Source of the DNA: Gammaproteobacteria bacterium
GTDB taxonomy: Bacteria > Pseudomonadota > Gammaproteobacteria > Steroidobacterales > Woeseiaceae
Assembly (NCBI GenBank): GCA_024639825.1
Contig: JAHEGH010000163.1
Coordinates: 1 to 64,000 of the forward strand
Reading direction: 5' to 3'
DNA length: 64,000 nt
Shown here: positions 36,431 through 46,633 of the stretch, piece after piece
How the letters are laid out: each line of letters opens with the position of its first letter
Numbering within the stretch: the stretch's first letter is position 1
Notes under the pieces: model-generated
Told to the model about the DNA's origin: nothing
Seen by the model: only the letters and a program-made list of their open reading frames with translations
The model's database searches: none
Translations under genes and position numbers: made by a program

Positions 36431-36826
36431 ATGAGTATGACCGATCCGATCGCAGACATGCTGACACGCATTCGTAACGGCCAGAAGGCGCGCAAGGTTG
36501 CCGTCTCGATGCCGGCTTCGACCGCGAAAGAAGCCATCGCGAAAGTATTGCAGGACGAAGGCTATATCACCGGTTTTGCGACCGATGGAGAAGGCGCTTC
36601 GAAAGAGCTCACGGTTGAGCTCAAATATTTCGAGGGCGTGCCCGTCATTGAGCAGATCCAGCGCGCGAGTCGCCCGGGTCTGCGTATATACCGCGGCAAG
36701 GAAGACCTGCCGAAGGTACTGGGCGGCCTGGGCGTTGCTATCGTTTCTACGTCCGCGGGCGTCATGAGCGATCGCCAGGCACGTGAAAAAGGTATTGGTG
36801 GTGAGGTTCTCTGCATCGTTTCTTAA
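36431..36826 (+). CDS. rpsH: 30S ribosomal protein S8
   Basis: 131 residues with [18 protein letters not shown] and the C-terminal [15 protein letters not shown]8 organises the central 16S domain and is the spc-operon repressor in E. coli. Confidence 0.97.
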   Translation: MSMTDPIADMLTRIRNGQKARKVAVSMPASTAKEAIAKVLQDEGYITGFATDGEGASKELTVELKYFEGVPVIEQIQRASRPGLRIYRGKEDLPKVLGGLGVAIVSTSAGVMSDRQAREKGIGGEVLCIVS

Positions 36827-36858
36827 GGTGCCGAGCTTCATTATAAAGAGACAGAACT

Positions 36859-37392
36859 ATGTCAAGAGTTGCAAAAGAACCGGTTGAGCTGCCTAAGGGC
36901 GTTGAGTTCAAGCAAGACGGCAACGTCGTCACGCTGAAGGGCGGGAACGGCGAATTGTCGATCGAGCTGAATTCGGAAGTGGAGCTCAAGCAGGAAGACA
37001 ACGTACTGACGCTGGCCCCGCGTTCGGGCTCGCGTTTCTCGGCTGCGATCGCAGGCACGATGCGCGCCATTATCGCGAACATGGCGAAGGGCGTGTCGGA
37101 AGGCTTCGAGAAAAAGCTCGAACTAAAGGGCGTTGGTTATCGTGCGCAGGCACAGGGGAAGAACCTGAATCTGTCGCTCGGTTTCTCGCACCCCGTCGTT
37201 TACGAGGCGCCAGAGGGTGTCAGCATCGAAACGCCGAGCCAGACCGAGATCGTCGTCAAAGGCGCTGACAAGCAGAAAGTTGGCCAGGCCGCTGCGGAAA
37301 TTCGCGGCTTCCGTCCGCCGGAGCCCTATAAGGGCAAGGGCGTTCGCTATTCCGATGAGCGTGTACAGCTCAAGGAAGCGAAGAAGAAATAA
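36859..37392 (+). CDS. rplF: 50S ribosomal protein L6
   Basis: 177 residues, two related halves; the second has [14 protein letters not shown] and GFSHPV, and ends with [14 protein letters not shown]6 lies near the sarcin-ricin loop. Starts 32 bp after rpsH. Confidence 0.97.
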   Translation: MSRVAKEPVELPKGVEFKQDGNVVTLKGGNGELSIELNSEVELKQEDNVLTLAPRSGSRFSAAIAGTMRAIIANMAKGVSEGFEKKLELKGVGYRAQAQGKNLNLSLGFSHPVVYEAPEGVSIETPSQTEIVVKGADKQKVGQAAAEIRGFRPPEPYKGKGVRYSDERVQLKEAKKK

Positions 37393-37407
37393 TTAGGTAA
37401 AGCACCC

Positions 37408-37767
37408 ATGAAACTGGATAAGAAACAAAATCGTTTGCGTCGGGCCCGTCGTGGTCGCGCGAAGATTCGTGAGCTCAAGGCAAACCGGCTGAGCATCCAC
37501 CGCACACCGCAGCATATCTATGCGCAGGTTATCGGCTCGGATGGCGCCAAGGTACTGGCGTCCGCGTCGACGCTGGAAGCCGAGGTTCGCAAGGGAATCA
37601 AGAACGGCGGAAACGTCGAAGCTGCTGCCATTGTTGGTGCGCGCATTGCTGAGAAGGCAAAAGCTGCAGGCATCGATACGGTCGCATTTGATCGTTCTGG
37701 TTTCCGTTATCACGGTCGTGTTAAGGCACTGGCTGACGCTGCCCGCGAAGCGGGTCTGAAGTTCTAA
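37408..37767 (+). CDS. rplR: 50S ribosomal protein L18
   Basis: 119 residues with [15 protein letters not shown] and [24 protein letters not shown], read as [15 protein letters not shown]. Binds 5S rRNA with L5. Confidence 0.97.
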   Translation: MKLDKKQNRLRRARRGRAKIRELKANRLSIHRTPQHIYAQVIGSDGAKVLASASTLEAEVRKGIKNGGNVEAAAIVGARIAEKAKAAGIDTVAFDRSGFRYHGRVKALADAAREAGLKF

Positions 37768-37779
37768 TAGAGACTAACG

Positions 37780-38286
37780 ATGGCAAGAAACGAACAGAAT
37801 CAAGCTGGCGATGACTTCATTGAAAAACTGGTCACGGTTAACCGTGTAGCCAAGGTAGTCAAAGGTGGTCGCCAATTCGGTTTTACCGCGCTGACAGTAG
37901 TCGGCGATGGCCAGGGCCAGGTTGGTTTTGGTTACGGCAAGGCACGTGAAGTACCGATCGCGATTCAGAAGGCGATGCAGGCTGCTCGTCGCAACATGAT
38001 TAACATAAACCTGAATAACGACACTCTGCAGTACGCCAAGAAAGGCCGCCACGGCGCCACATTGGTTTACATGCAGCCTGCGTCTGAAGGTACCGGCGTA
38101 ATCGCGGGTGGCGCAATGCGCGCTGTCTTCGAGGCGGCTGGTGTGCGTAACGTTCTCGCCAAGAGTTACGGTTCGCGCAACCCCATCAACGTAGTTCGTG
38201 CAACGATCAAGGGTCTGTCGGAGATTCATTCGCCGCAGGCGATCGCTGCCAAGCGTGGCAAGAAAATCAAGGAGATCCTGGCCTGA
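37780..38286 (+). CDS. rpsE: 30S ribosomal protein S5
   Basis: 168 residues. The double-stranded-RNA-like fold with [19 protein letters not shown], seen as [13 protein letters not shown], and [16 protein letters not shown] is intact; the spectinomycin-site loop is wild type in appearance. A REP half element follows before rpmD. Confidence 0.97.
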   Translation: MARNEQNQAGDDFIEKLVTVNRVAKVVKGGRQFGFTALTVVGDGQGQVGFGYGKAREVPIAIQKAMQAARRNMININLNNDTLQYAKKGRHGATLVYMQPASEGTGVIAGGAMRAVFEAAGVRNVLAKSYGSRNPINVVRATIKGLSEIHSPQAIAAKRGKKIKEILA

Positions 38287-38299
38287 GGCGAGGGTTTTT

Positions 38300-38320
38300 G
38301 TAGGAGCGGCTTAAGCCGCG
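38300..38320. repeat. REP-like half element, copy 5 (rpsE/rpmD)
   Basis: GTAGGAGCGGCTTAAGCCGCG, one hairpin, preceded by a run of five T. In the 57-bp gap between two normally adjacent genes. Confidence 0.8.
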
Positions 38321-38343
38321 AATAGAGAATTAGAGACAAGATC

Positions 38344-38532
38344 ATGGCGAAGCCAAAAGAATTGAAGGTCACTCTGGTCAAGAGCAAACACGGGCGGTTG
38401 AAAAGCCACAAAGCCTGTGTTGCCGGACTGGGTCTCCGCAAAATGCATCAGACGGTTACGGTTATCGATACGCCGGAGAACCGCGGCATGATCAATCGCG
38501 TTTCGTACCTGCTATCGGTAAAGGAAGCCTGA
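38344..38532 (+). CDS. rpmD: 50S ribosomal protein L30
   Basis: 62 residues; [26 protein letters not shown], recognised by [13 protein letters not shown], is typical. Small globular protein of the 50S subunit. rplO begins 1 bp after its stop. Confidence 0.96.
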   Translation: MAKPKELKVTLVKSKHGRLKSHKACVAGLGLRKMHQTVTVIDTPENRGMINRVSYLLSVKEA

Positions 38533-38533
38533 C

Positions 38534-38968
38534 ATGCGTCTTAACGACATTTCACCGGGTAACGGTGCGAAGAAAGAAGGCAAGCGCCTCGGCCGCGGAC
38601 ATTCCGCAGGTCAGGGCAAGACGAGTGGTCGTGGTCAGAAGGGACAGAAGTCTCGTTCGGGCGGCTTCCACAAGGTCGGCTTTGAGGGTGGCCAGATGCC
38701 ACTGCAACGTCGCCTGCCCAAGGTTGGTTTCCGCTCGCGGATGGCCAAGTACTCGGCTGAGCTGCGTTTGCACGAGCTGGAGATACCGACGGAGGACGTC
38801 ATCGACATGGACGTTCTGAAGAAAGCTAATCTCGTCCCGGCATTTTCGACCAAGGTTAAGGTCATAAAGTCGGGCGAAATCAAGAAGGCTGTGAAGCTGA
38901 AAGGTCTGAAGGTCACCAAGGGTGCCCGTGAAGAGATCGAGAAAGCTGGCGGCAGCATCGAAGACTAG
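38534..38968 (+). CDS. rplO: 50S ribosomal protein L15
   Basis: 144 residues. The Gly/Arg/Lys-rich N-terminal extension ([19 protein letters not shown]) penetrates rRNA; the globular C-terminal part follows. A late-assembly protein. secY starts 3 bp later. Confidence 0.97.
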   Translation: MRLNDISPGNGAKKEGKRLGRGHSAGQGKTSGRGQKGQKSRSGGFHKVGFEGGQMPLQRRLPKVGFRSRMAKYSAELRLHELEIPTEDVIDMDVLKKANLVPAFSTKVKVIKSGEIKKAVKLKGLKVTKGAREEIEKAGGSIED

Positions 38969-38971
38969 ACA

Positions 38972-40333
38972 ATGGCAAAGAAGCCCCAACAAAATCCGGC
39001 AGAACTGGCGAAGCAGGCGAGTAAACTTGGCGAACTGAAAATTCGTCTATTGTTCCTTGTGGGCGCTCTGATCGTCTATCGCGTTGGTACCTTTATTCCG
39101 GTGCCTGGCGTGAACCCGGCTGCGTTGGCGTTATGGTTCGAACAGCAGTCAGGTGGCATGCTGGGAATGTTCAACATGTTCTCGGGTGGTGCCCTGGCGC
39201 GTTTTGGTATTTTCGCTCTCGGTATCGTGCCGTACATCTCCGCATCGATCATCATGCAGATGGCAAGCCATATCGTTCCGCAGCTTCAGCAGCTGCGTAA
39301 GGAAGGCGAGCAGGGCCGCCGTCAGATCGTTAAGTACACCCGTTATGGCACGGTGGCACTTGCAAGCTTCCAGTCGATCGCAGCTGCGAGCTTCCTGCAA
39401 AACCAGGGTACGTTGGTTAACAACCCCGGCCCGGCATTCCTTCTCACGGCCTGCATAACGCTGGTGACGGGCACGGTTTTCCTGATGTGGCTTGGTGAGC
39501 AGATCACTGAGCGGGGTATCGGTAACGGTATCTCAATGATCATTCTCGCCGGCATCGTCTCTGGTCTTCCGGCTGCTATAGCCGGTACAGCAGAGCTGGT
39601 GCGCAGCGGTGAAATGGCGGCTATCACGGCGATCCTTATGTTGCTTGGCGGTATCGCGGCAATCATCTTCGTGACCTTCATGGAGCGAGCGCAACGTCGC
39701 ATTGCGGTCAACTACGCGCGGCGACAACAGGGCAGGAAGATGTTCCAGGCCCAAAGCACGCACTTGCCATTCAAGATCAATATGTCGGGCGTAATCCCGC
39801 CGATTTTTGCCTCGAGCATCCTGATGTTTCCGGCGACGATCGCACAGTTCTTTGGCCAGGCGGCCGACCCCAACGCAGCGCAGCGTGCGTTGCAGGTCAT
39901 TGGTGCCAACCTTGGACCGGGCCAGCCTGTGTACGTGTTGCTGTACGCAGCAATGATTATTTTCTTCTGCTTCTTCTATACGGCGCTGATGTACAACTCG
40001 AAAGACACAGCTGACAACCTGAAGAAGGCGGGGGCATTTCTGCCGGGTATTCGGCCGGGCGCCCACACAGCAGAGTACATTGACCGGGTCCTGACCCGAC
40101 TGACGTTCTGGGGCGCGATTTACATCGCCGGCGTATGTTTGCTGCCCGAGTTCGTTCGCATGTTCTACCCGAACATGCCGTTCAGCTTCGGCGGCACCAG
40201 CCTGCTGATTTTGGTCGTTGTCACGATGGACTTTATGTCGCAAATGCAGGCACATGCCATGAGTCATCAATACGAAGGCATGATGCAGAAAGCCAACCTG
40301 CGCAACTACGGCAGCGGTGGACAAACTAGATAG
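38972..40333 (+). CDS. secY: SecY, preprotein translocase channel
   Basis: 453 residues with ten predicted membrane spans, the plug segment near the first periplasmic loop, and the conserved cytoplasmic [15 protein letters not shown] loop that contacts SecA and ribosomes. Forms the translocon with SecE (this window) and SecG. Last membrane gene of the spc group; a REP doublet follows immediately. Confidence 0.97.
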   Translation: MAKKPQQNPAELAKQASKLGELKIRLLFLVGALIVYRVGTFIPVPGVNPAALALWFEQQSGGMLGMFNMFSGGALARFGIFALGIVPYISASIIMQMASHIVPQLQQLRKEGEQGRRQIVKYTRYGTVALASFQSIAAASFLQNQGTLVNNPGPAFLLTACITLVTGTVFLMWLGEQITERGIGNGISMIILAGIVSGLPAAIAGTAELVRSGEMAAITAILMLLGGIAAIIFVTFMERAQRRIAVNYARRQQGRKMFQAQSTHLPFKINMSGVIPPIFASSILMFPATIAQFFGQAADPNAAQRALQVIGANLGPGQPVYVLLYAAMIIFFCFFYTALMYNSKDTADNLKKAGAFLPGIRPGAHTAEYIDRVLTRLTFWGAIYIAGVCLLPEFVRMFYPNMPFSFGGTSLLILVVVTMDFMSQMQAHAMSHQYEGMMQKANLRNYGSGGQTR

Positions 40334-40378
40334 TGGGAGGGCCTTAGGCCCGAATCGCGGCTAATGCCGCTCCTACCA
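40332..40378. repeat. REP-like doublet, copy 6 (secY/rpmJ)
   Basis: GGGAGGGCCTTAGGCCC hairpin followed by GCGGCTAATGCCGC hairpin, flanked by GTGGGAG/CTCCTAC. It starts on the secY stop codon. Confidence 0.8.
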
Positions 40379-40395
40379 GGTTGAGGAGACAGCTC

Positions 40396-40509
40396 ATGAA
40401 AGTAAGAGCATCAGTAAAAAAGATCTGCAGAAACTGCAAAATTATTCGCCGCAACGGTGTTGTGCGGGTGATCTGCACTGACGCACGGCATAAGCAGCGC
40501 CAGGGCTAG
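40396..40509 (+). CDS. rpmJ: 50S ribosomal protein L36
   Basis: 37 residues, read directly: [15 protein letters not shown] and so on, with the zinc ligands C11, C14, C27 and H32, so this is the zinc-binding form. SD GAGGAG lies 8 bp upstream. Between secY and rpsM, the usual place at the spc/alpha junction. Confidence 0.95.
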   Translation: MKVRASVKKICRNCKIIRRNGVVRVICTDARHKQRQG

Positions 40510-40537
40510 ACCCCGCGTATTTACGAGGATTTTTTAA

Positions 40538-40894
40538 GTGGCACGTATAGCAGGCATAAATATTCCGTTGACGAAGCACGTCGTGATTGCACTGACGTCT
40601 ATCTTCGGTATTGGAAACACGCGCGCGCAGCAGATTTGCGAAGCGGCTGGCGTCGCTCCGGACACGAAGGTTAAGGACCTTGCAGAGCCCGAAGTAGCGA
40701 AGCTTAGAACCGCAGTTGCAGCTTTCACCGTCGAAGGCGATCTGCGTCGCGAGACGTCTATGAATATCAAGCGCCTGATGGACCTCGGTTCTTACCGTGG
40801 CATCCGTCATCGCCGTGGTTTGCCGCTGCGCGGCCAGCGCACCCGTACAAACGCCCGGACCCGTAAGGGACCGAAGCGCCCCATTAAGAGGTAA
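40538..40894 (+). CDS. rpsM: 30S ribosomal protein S13
   Basis: 118 residues from a GTG (40538) with SD-like GAGGA upstream. [11 protein letters not shown] and the [25 protein letters not shown] tail, seen as [14 protein letters not shown], are conserved. S13 contacts tRNA and the inter-subunit bridge. First gene of the alpha group. Confidence 0.97.
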   Translation: MARIAGINIPLTKHVVIALTSIFGIGNTRAQQICEAAGVAPDTKVKDLAEPEVAKLRTAVAAFTVEGDLRRETSMNIKRLMDLGSYRGIRHRRGLPLRGQRTRTNARTRKGPKRPIKR

Positions 40895-40901
40895 GTCTTA
40901 A

Positions 40902-41282
40902 ATGGCTGAAGCGAAGAAAAAGAAGGTTAAAAAGCACGTAGTTGACGCAATTGCTCATATTCATGCTTCCTTCAACAACACGATCATCACGATCACCGAC
41001 CGCCAGGGTAATGCTCTGTCATGGGCTACGGCCGGCGGCTGCGGTTTCCGTGGATCACGTAAATCTACCCCGTTCGCAGCACAGGTTGCGTCGGACAAAG
41101 CGGGCCGTGCGGCTCTCGAGTTCGGCGTGAAGAATGTTGATGTGCGTGTACGTGGGCCAGGCCCGGGTCGCGAGTCTGCAGTGCGTGCACTGAACGCCCT
41201 GGGATTCCGTATCCAGAATATTGAGGATGTGACGCCGATTCCGCATAACGGATGTCGTCCGCCCAAGAAACGCCGCGTGTAG
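40902..41282 (+). CDS. rpsK: 30S ribosomal protein S11
   Basis: 126 residues with [15 protein letters not shown] and the C-terminal [18 protein letters not shown]. Platform protein of the 30S subunit. Confidence 0.98.
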   Translation: MAEAKKKKVKKHVVDAIAHIHASFNNTIITITDRQGNALSWATAGGCGFRGSRKSTPFAAQVASDKAGRAALEFGVKNVDVRVRGPGPGRESAVRALNALGFRIQNIEDVTPIPHNGCRPPKKRRV

Positions 41283-41292
41283 AGGCTGAACA

Positions 41293-41913
41293 ATGGCAAG
41301 ATATTTAGGACCAAAGTGTAAACTGTCGCGCCGCGAAGGCACGGATCTGTTTCTTAAGAGCGGCGTACGTCCGCTCGAGTCGAAGTGCAAGCTCGAGGTA
41401 CCTCCGGGTGGCCCGACGCAGCGTCGTCCGCGTATGTCGGATTACGGTTTGCAGCTTCGCGAGAAGCAGAAACTGCGTCGCATGTACGGCGTACTCGAGC
41501 GTCAGTTCCGCAATTACTACAAGCGTGCTGCCCAGCTCAAAGGTTCGACGGGTGAAAACCTGCTGCGCCTGCTGGAGGGTCGTCTCGATAACACGGTCTA
41601 TCGCATGGGCTTTGCTTCGACACGTGCCGAAGCGCGCCAGCTTGTGAGCCACAAGAGCATCGAAGTTAACGGCAAAGTCGTTAACATTCCGTCGGCTCAG
41701 CTCAAGGCGGGAGACGCGGTTACTATTCGCGAGAAGGCGAAGAAACAGCTGCGCATCCAGAGTGCGATAGAAATTGCGAGCCAGGTCGGCCTGCCCGAGT
41801 GGGTGGATGTCGACGTCAAAAAAATGGCGGGTGTTTTGAAATCGTTGCCTGATCGCGAAGACGTTCTTCCCGACATCAACGAAAACCTCGTCGTCGAGCT
41901 GTACTCGAAGTAA
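41293..41913 (+). CDS. rpsD: 30S ribosomal protein S4
   Basis: 206 residues, zinc-free N-terminus, with the S4 RNA-binding fold around [27 protein letters not shown], recognised by [16 protein letters not shown]4 starts 30S assembly and represses the alpha operon in E. coli. Confidence 0.98.
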   Translation: MARYLGPKCKLSRREGTDLFLKSGVRPLESKCKLEVPPGGPTQRRPRMSDYGLQLREKQKLRRMYGVLERQFRNYYKRAAQLKGSTGENLLRLLEGRLDNTVYRMGFASTRAEARQLVSHKSIEVNGKVVNIPSAQLKAGDAVTIREKAKKQLRIQSAIEIASQVGLPEWVDVDVKKMAGVLKSLPDREDVLPDINENLVVELYSK

Positions 41914-41930
41914 TCGGAGGGAGTTTTCCC

Positions 41931-42932
41931 ATGCAGGAATCAGTACACGAATTTTTGAAGCCGCGCGTTGTAAAAGTAACGGCGGTCAACGATCTGCAAG
42001 CAAAAGTTGTTATCGAGCCGTTCGAACGCGGCTTTGGCCATACGCTCGGCAATGCGCTGCGTCGCATTCTGCTGTCGTCCATGCCTGGCGCTGCGATTAC
42101 GGAGGCCGAAATCGAGGGTGTACTTCACGAGTACACGAGCATCGAAGGCGTTCAGGAAGATGTTGTCGACATTCTTCTGAACCTCAAGCAGGTTGCTGTC
42201 ACGATGAATGCTCGTGACACGGCAGAACTGCGTGTTTCGAAGAAAGGCCCGGGCCCGGTTACGGCAGGCGACATCCAGCTCGATCATGACGTTGAGATCA
42301 TGAACCCCGAGATGGTCATCGCTAACCTGACCAAGGCCGGCGAGTTGAACATGATACTGCGCGTCGAGCGTGGCCGCGGCTATCGCCCGGCGACACAGCG
42401 GCCGTCGTTCGAAGAGCAGGCAGGTCCAATCGGCCGGTTGCAGCTCGACGCCTCGTTCAGCCCGGTCGTACGCGTCACGTATAACGTCGAAGCTGCTCGC
42501 GTTGAGCAACGCACCGACCTCGATAAGCTGCTGATCGATATCGAAACGAACGGCACAATTGATCCGGAAGAGGCGATTCGTCGCGCCGGCAGCATCCTCA
42601 AGGATCAGCTGTCAGTCTTCGTTGACCTGCAGGGTCAGGAAGAAGGTGTTGGCGCACAAGCTGAAAACCAGGTGGATCCGATCCTCCTGCGTCCGGTCGA
42701 CGAACTCGAGCTGACGGTACGTTCCGCGAACTGCCTGAAGGCAGAGAACATCATGTACATCGGTGACCTCGTGCAGCGCACCGAAGTAGAACTTCTGCGT
42801 ACGCCGAATCTCGGCAAGAAATCTCTGACGGAGATTAAAGAAGTTCTTGAAGGCCACGGACTGGGGTTGGGAATGCATCTCGATAACTGGCCACCGGCGA
42901 GCCTTCGTCCTGAGCACGAGCTCATGATGTAA
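41931..42932 (+). CDS. rpoA: DNA-directed RNA polymerase subunit alpha
   Basis: 333 residues. N-terminal dimerisation domain with [21 protein letters not shown] (seen as [14 protein letters not shown]) and C-terminal domain with [15 protein letters not shown], which holds the UP-element and activator contacts, and [22 protein letters not shown] precedes it by a good distance. Confidence 0.99.
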   Translation: MQESVHEFLKPRVVKVTAVNDLQAKVVIEPFERGFGHTLGNALRRILLSSMPGAAITEAEIEGVLHEYTSIEGVQEDVVDILLNLKQVAVTMNARDTAELRVSKKGPGPVTAGDIQLDHDVEIMNPEMVIANLTKAGELNMILRVERGRGYRPATQRPSFEEQAGPIGRLQLDASFSPVVRVTYNVEAARVEQRTDLDKLLIDIETNGTIDPEEAIRRAGSILKDQLSVFVDLQGQEEGVGAQAENQVDPILLRPVDELELTVRSANCLKAENIMYIGDLVQRTEVELLRTPNLGKKSLTEIKEVLEGHGLGLGMHLDNWPPASLRPEHELMM

Positions 42933-42956
42933 GAATCAGATACCAGGAATAAAACA

Positions 42957-43337
42957 ATGCGTCATAGAAAAACCGGTCGTCGACTGGGTCGTAACAGCTC
43001 TCACCGTAAGGCTATGTTCCGTAACATGGCTGCCTCGATGTTGAAGCACGAAACGATTCGTACGACACTGCCAAAAGCCAAAGAACTGCGCCGCGTCGTC
43101 GAGCCGCTTATTACGCTCGCGAAGGAAGACAGCGTTGCGAATCGTCGCCTTGCTTTCAATCGCCTGCGCGACAAGGAAGTTGTTGGCAAGCTCTTTTCGG
43201 AAATTGGTCCGCGCTTCAAAGAGCGTCCAGGTGGTTACCTGCGCATCCTGAAGACGGGTCCACGTCCGGGCGATGCTGCTCCCATGGCAATTGTCATGCT
43301 CACGGAGCAGGCTGCCGAGGTAGTTAGCGAAGAATAG
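42957..43337 (+). CDS. rplQ: 50S ribosomal protein L17
   Basis: 126 residues, [20 protein letters not shown] start, ending [15 protein letters not shown]. Last gene of the ribosomal block; a strong terminator follows 25 bp later. Confidence 0.98.
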   Translation: MRHRKTGRRLGRNSSHRKAMFRNMAASMLKHETIRTTLPKAKELRRVVEPLITLAKEDSVANRRLAFNRLRDKEVVGKLFSEIGPRFKERPGGYLRILKTGPRPGDAAPMAIVMLTEQAAEVVSEE

Positions 43338-43362
43338 ATTGCTCCTGCGAGCACTATCAGTA

Positions 43363-43391
43363 AAAGCCGGGCTTAGCCCGGCTTTTTTTTG
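43363..43391 (+). terminator. intrinsic terminator of the alpha operon
   Basis: AAAAGCCGGGC, loop TTA, GCCCGGCTTTT followed by further T (eight in all). Textbook strong terminator. Confidence 0.93.
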
Positions 43392-43406
43392 CCGTAGAAT
43401 CGACGC

Positions 43407-44192
43407 ATGAACAAACAGACACGCAAGACAGTTTCCCTTGTTCTCGGTAGCGGCGGCGCTCGTGGGCTGGCGCACATCGGGGTCATCCATGTGCTGGAAG
43501 CAAAGGGGTACGAGATCAGAAACATCGCAGGCTGTTCGATCGGTGCCCTGATTGGTGGGATCTATGCCGCTGGCAAGCTCGCCGATTACGAAGACTGGGT
43601 CCGCAATCTTACGAAAATGGATATGGTCAACATGATGGACATTTCCTGGGAAGGAGGTGGCCTGGTCAAGGGCGACAAAATTATCGCGAAGATGATCAAG
43701 CTCGTTGGTGATTGCCAGATCGAGGACCTGCCCATAGGTTTTACCGCGGTTGCAACAGAGCTCGAGAGTGGTCGAGAGGTTTGGCTTAACTCGGGCCCTC
43801 TATTCGACGCAATTCGCTCATCGTGTTCATTGCCTTTGTTCTTCACGCCAGTAAAGTACAAGGAGAAAATGCTGGTCGACGGTGGTGTTGTGAACCCGGT
43901 TCCCATTGCACCGGTGTTCGACGCTCAAACGGACCTGACGCTGGCCGTCAACCTGGGCGGCAAACCGGAGCGTGCTGAGCCGCTCAAACCTCGCAAGGTG
44001 ATCGGTTCTTATGATGTCGCGTACATGGTCTTCGATGCGATGCAGAGTACGATCGCCAGACAGAAGCTGGCCGCGTATCCGCCCGATCTTGTCATCGACA
44101 TCCCGCGCGATGCCGCACGGACGTTCGATGTTGACAAGGCCAGTGAAATGATCGAACTCGGCCGACGGATCGCGGAGGCGACACTTCCTTAA
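43407..44192 (+). CDS. patatin-like phospholipase family protein (RssA-like)
   Basis: 261 residues. Oxyanion loop GSGGARG (14-20), nucleophile elbow GCSIG with S44, and DGGVVNP with D158 give the Ser-Asp dyad of patatin-type lipid acyl hydrolases. No signal peptide or membrane span; the RssA/NTE-like bacterial branch is cytoplasmic or membrane-associated. The real substrate is not known. It starts only 16 bp after the alpha-operon terminator and has its own short upstream region, so promoter position is unclear. Confidence 0.88.
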   Translation: MNKQTRKTVSLVLGSGGARGLAHIGVIHVLEAKGYEIRNIAGCSIGALIGGIYAAGKLADYEDWVRNLTKMDMVNMMDISWEGGGLVKGDKIIAKMIKLVGDCQIEDLPIGFTAVATELESGREVWLNSGPLFDAIRSSCSLPLFFTPVKYKEKMLVDGGVVNPVPIAPVFDAQTDLTLAVNLGGKPERAEPLKPRKVIGSYDVAYMVFDAMQSTIARQKLAAYPPDLVIDIPRDAARTFDVDKASEMIELGRRIAEATLP

Positions 44193-44279
44193 AATCCCGG
44201 CAACGAGCATCCATTTCACACCAACTCATGGCTTGTAACTTACTGATAAATATAGAGCAAATGGATATATTCTCGCAAT

Positions 44280-44295
44280 TGTGAGTCGGCTCACA
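44280..44295. promoter_or_regulatory. perfect CRP/Vfr-type site upstream of the small unknown gene
   Basis: TGTGA-GTCGGC-TCACA matches the CRP consensus TGTGA-N6-TCACA in both half-sites. A possible -10 (TATATT, 44266-44271) lies 8 bp upstream of it, which would make the site repressive if that promoter is real. It also resembles lac-type operators. Confidence 0.5.
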
Positions 44296-44384
44296 GCGAT
44301 TTCCTTGTCCCAGGGATAGAGTGTTTCATAGCGCCCAATGGGAATAGAGCCATCAGCCAAGACAATAAAGCCTTTGATGATTGC

Positions 44385-44666
44385 GTGATCCTGTCGAAAG
44401 AAGCTTTCGATCCGGATGCCGTGTTTCTCGATGACATCGTCGACGAAGATGTATTGCCGTACTTAAGTCTCGCGGTAGATGGCCTGACCACGCCTCGGGA
44501 AGGCAAGAAAGGTCACCTGGAACTGCGGCCGGAAGACGTTGCCGCCAATGATCTGATCCAGCCGGACACGACGATGCCGGTCGCGACACTGAGTCATGAC
44601 GCACTTGAGGTCTACGGATGGGAGTCTTCTCTCTGGAAGAAGATAAAGGGCTACCTCGGCTTCTGA
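44385..44666 (+). CDS. small unknown protein
   Basis: 93 residues from a GTG at 44385; the same frame stays open upstream to about 44283 without an ATG, so the true start is uncertain. Acidic N-terminal half (LSKEAFDPDAVFLDDIVDED) and a C-terminal WESSLWKKIKGYLGF amphipathic end. No family recognised, no membrane span. Codon use resembles its neighbours. It lies between a patatin-like gene and an SDR gene on the same strand, 12 bp before the latter, behind the CRP-type site. Confidence 0.5.
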   Translation: MILSKEAFDPDAVFLDDIVDEDVLPYLSLAVDGLTTPREGKKGHLELRPEDVAANDLIQPDTTMPVATLSHDALEVYGWESSLWKKIKGYLGF

Positions 44667-44678
44667 TACCATCTCCAA

Positions 44679-45566
44679 ATGATTTTCAAAGACAAGACCG
44701 TCATTATCACCGGCGGCTCCGAAGGCATAGGCGCGGCTACTGCACGTCTGTTCGCTGAAGCTGGCGCCAATCTTTTGCTTGTGGCGCGCAGCAAGAAGAA
44801 TCTCGAATCGATAGCTGCGGAGCTGCGTGACAAGACGCGCGTTGAAATTTTCGTGATGGATGTTACAGACGCGGATGCGTGCGTTGATCTCTTCAAAAAA
44901 GCCCACTTCGAATTCGGGCGCGTCGATATCCTCGTCAACAATGCCGGATTTCATGCACGTGGTTCGGTGCGCGAGGTTAGTGCAGGGGACCTTGGCCGAA
45001 TCATCGACGTAAACCTCAAAGCGCCGATCATCCTGACGCGACTGGCGTTGCCGTACCTGGAAGAGGCCGGCGGTGGTGTGATCATTAATGTCGCGTCGAT
45101 ACATGGTCGCCTAGCCAGTCCCGGCGCATCGGTGTATTCGTCGAGCAAGTTTGGACTAAGGATCTTCACGTTTGCCCTGCGCCAGGAGCTGGAAGGGTCG
45201 GGCATCAAGGCCGCGGTGGTCTCTCCGGGTCCCGTGGACACAGGTTTTATCATGGAAAATCTGGATGACGTTGACGACATTTCATTTTCCCAACCGATGA
45301 GTACTGCTGAAGATGTCGGTCAGGCTATTCTGGATCTGTGCGGCAATAACGTTGCGGAGCAGGCGATGCCAAGGTCTACTGGCATCCTGGCTACAGCCGG
45401 TTATCTGATGCCCTGGCTCAGCCGTTTTCTCAGGCCGATGCTTGAGAAAAAGGGTGCGCGCGTGAAAGCACGCTACAAGGCCGAGCGCCGGCAAAAGGAA
45501 GCAGAATTAAAAAGCGGTCCGCCCTTGGGGGAAAGGACGGACCGCCGACAACCACCGACGTCATAG
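44679..45566 (+). CDS. short-chain dehydrogenase/reductase
   Basis: 295 residues. Classical SDR features: cofactor loop TGGSEGIG (11-18), NNAG (87-90), catalytic S140, Y153 and K157 (YSSSK). The first residues after the beta-strand (VARSKKN) suggest NADP(H). The core resembles 3-ketodihydrosphingosine reductase-type and general SDRs; the substrate is unknown. A C-terminal hydrophobic stretch (GYLMPWLSRFLRPMLEKK) may touch the membrane. The last 17 codons lie inside a strong hairpin (45514-45545), so the final residues may be functionally unimportant. Confidence 0.85.
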   Translation: MIFKDKTVIITGGSEGIGAATARLFAEAGANLLLVARSKKNLESIAAELRDKTRVEIFVMDVTDADACVDLFKKAHFEFGRVDILVNNAGFHARGSVREVSAGDLGRIIDVNLKAPIILTRLALPYLEEAGGGVIINVASIHGRLASPGASVYSSSKFGLRIFTFALRQELEGSGIKAAVVSPGPVDTGFIMENLDDVDDISFSQPMSTAEDVGQAILDLCGNNVAEQAMPRSTGILATAGYLMPWLSRFLRPMLEKKGARVKARYKAERRQKEAELKSGPPLGERTDRRQPPTS

Positions 45567-45587
45567 GGGGGGTTATATTCGTCGGTG
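45514..45587 (+). other. two consecutive hairpins at the SDR 3' end, G7 run in the second loop
   Basis: Hairpin 1: GCGGTCCG (45514-45521) with CGGACCGC (45538-45545), with an inner CCTT/AAGG pair. Hairpin 2: CACCGACG (45553-45560) with CGTCGGTG (45580-45587), loop holding seven G. No T-run follows. The rest of the 170-bp gap to the LysR gene shows nothing recognisable. Confidence 0.6.
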
Positions 45588-45736
45588 AGAACCCTGTTTG
45601 TGTCAGGACCCGTTACTCCTGGCCAAGCCTCAAGTATCGAGAGGTTCTTGCCTTCGGACTAACCGTCGACAAGAAATGTAGGTCCTGCGAGGGCTCCTGA
45701 CAAACGACAAAAATCTTTGAGAGCGGCGAAAAAAAT

Positions 45737-46633
45737 TCATGATTCGAGCGCGAGTGCCTTTAGGAGCCAACGCCGAAACCTGGCAATGTGTGGCCGAGCG
45801 GCTGCAGCGTCACTGCAGGTGAGGTAATACGCTTCGCTGTATTCGAGCTCTTGATCGAAGATGGGTACTAATGACCCCGCGCGAATACGTGCATCGCATA
45901 ACTGTGCAGGCATGAGAGCTGCGCCCAGGCCCTGTTCGGCCGCCCTGGCGATGGAAACCATATCGTTCAGGCGAATGATTTTGCTTTGCCTGGGCAAAGC
46001 AATCCCGGAGGAGCGTTGCCATCGCTGCCAGGCTTTCGGCCGCGCGTCGTGAACGATGAGCGGAAACCTGCTCGTGATCCGACCGCCAACGACTTTGACT
46101 TCATCGTAGAAACCCGGTGATCCGACGGGCACGAGTCGCAGCGCGAACAACCGGTCCCAGATGTCGGTGGCGGGCGGCGCGGAAAACAGTCTGATGGATA
46201 TATCTGCAGAGCGATCGATCTTGTCCGCGTCGTCGTCACTGGTATCGACAGTCACAGAGATGTCTGGATTGTCGGCGAAGAATTCTGACAGTTTGGGTAC
46301 CAGCAATTCGTTCGCCAAAAAAGGCTGCACGGAGAGCTTCAGGACTTCTTGTCCGACGACACGGCTGTTCCTCTCGATAACCAGGTCAAGTTCTTCGAGT
46401 GTCGGACGCAAATCATCGGCTAAGGCAATGCCCGCATCGGTCAGGCGGAGTGAGCGCGCAGTGCGTTTGAATAGCTCAACACCGAGCGCGCTCTCAAGTT
46501 GCCGTATTTGATGGCTGACCGCGGATGCAGTCAGGTATAGATCATCAGCGGCGAGACGAAAACTCTCGTTTTCCGCTGCGGCACAAAAGGCGCGCAGCGC
46601 GCGCATCGACACGTTTCTATTCCACGTAGGCAT
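45737..46633 (-). CDS. LysR-family transcriptional regulator (GcvA-like)
   Basis: 298 residues: N-terminal HTH (MRALRAFCAAAENESF, AVSHQIRQLESALG, then FKRTARSLRLTDAG) and a substrate-binding domain. The N-terminal part is most like GcvA/AmpR-type regulators, which often control divergent genes; here no gene diverges from it, so the target is unknown. The start at 46633 lies inside a perfect palindrome (46631-46649); starting at Met10 (46606) instead would place the whole palindrome upstream. Confidence 0.88.
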   Translation of the reverse strand: MPTWNRNVSMRALRAFCAAAENESFRLAADDLYLTASAVSHQIRQLESALGVELFKRTARSLRLTDAGIALADDLRPTLEELDLVIERNSRVVGQEVLKLSVQPFLANELLVPKLSEFFADNPDISVTVDTSDDDADKIDRSADISIRLFSAPPATDIWDRLFALRLVPVGSPGFYDEVKVVGGRITSRFPLIVHDARPKAWQRWQRSSGIALPRQSKIIRLNDMVSIARAAEQGLGAALMPAQLCDARIRAGSLVPIFDQELEYSEAYYLTCSDAAAARPHIARFRRWLLKALALES

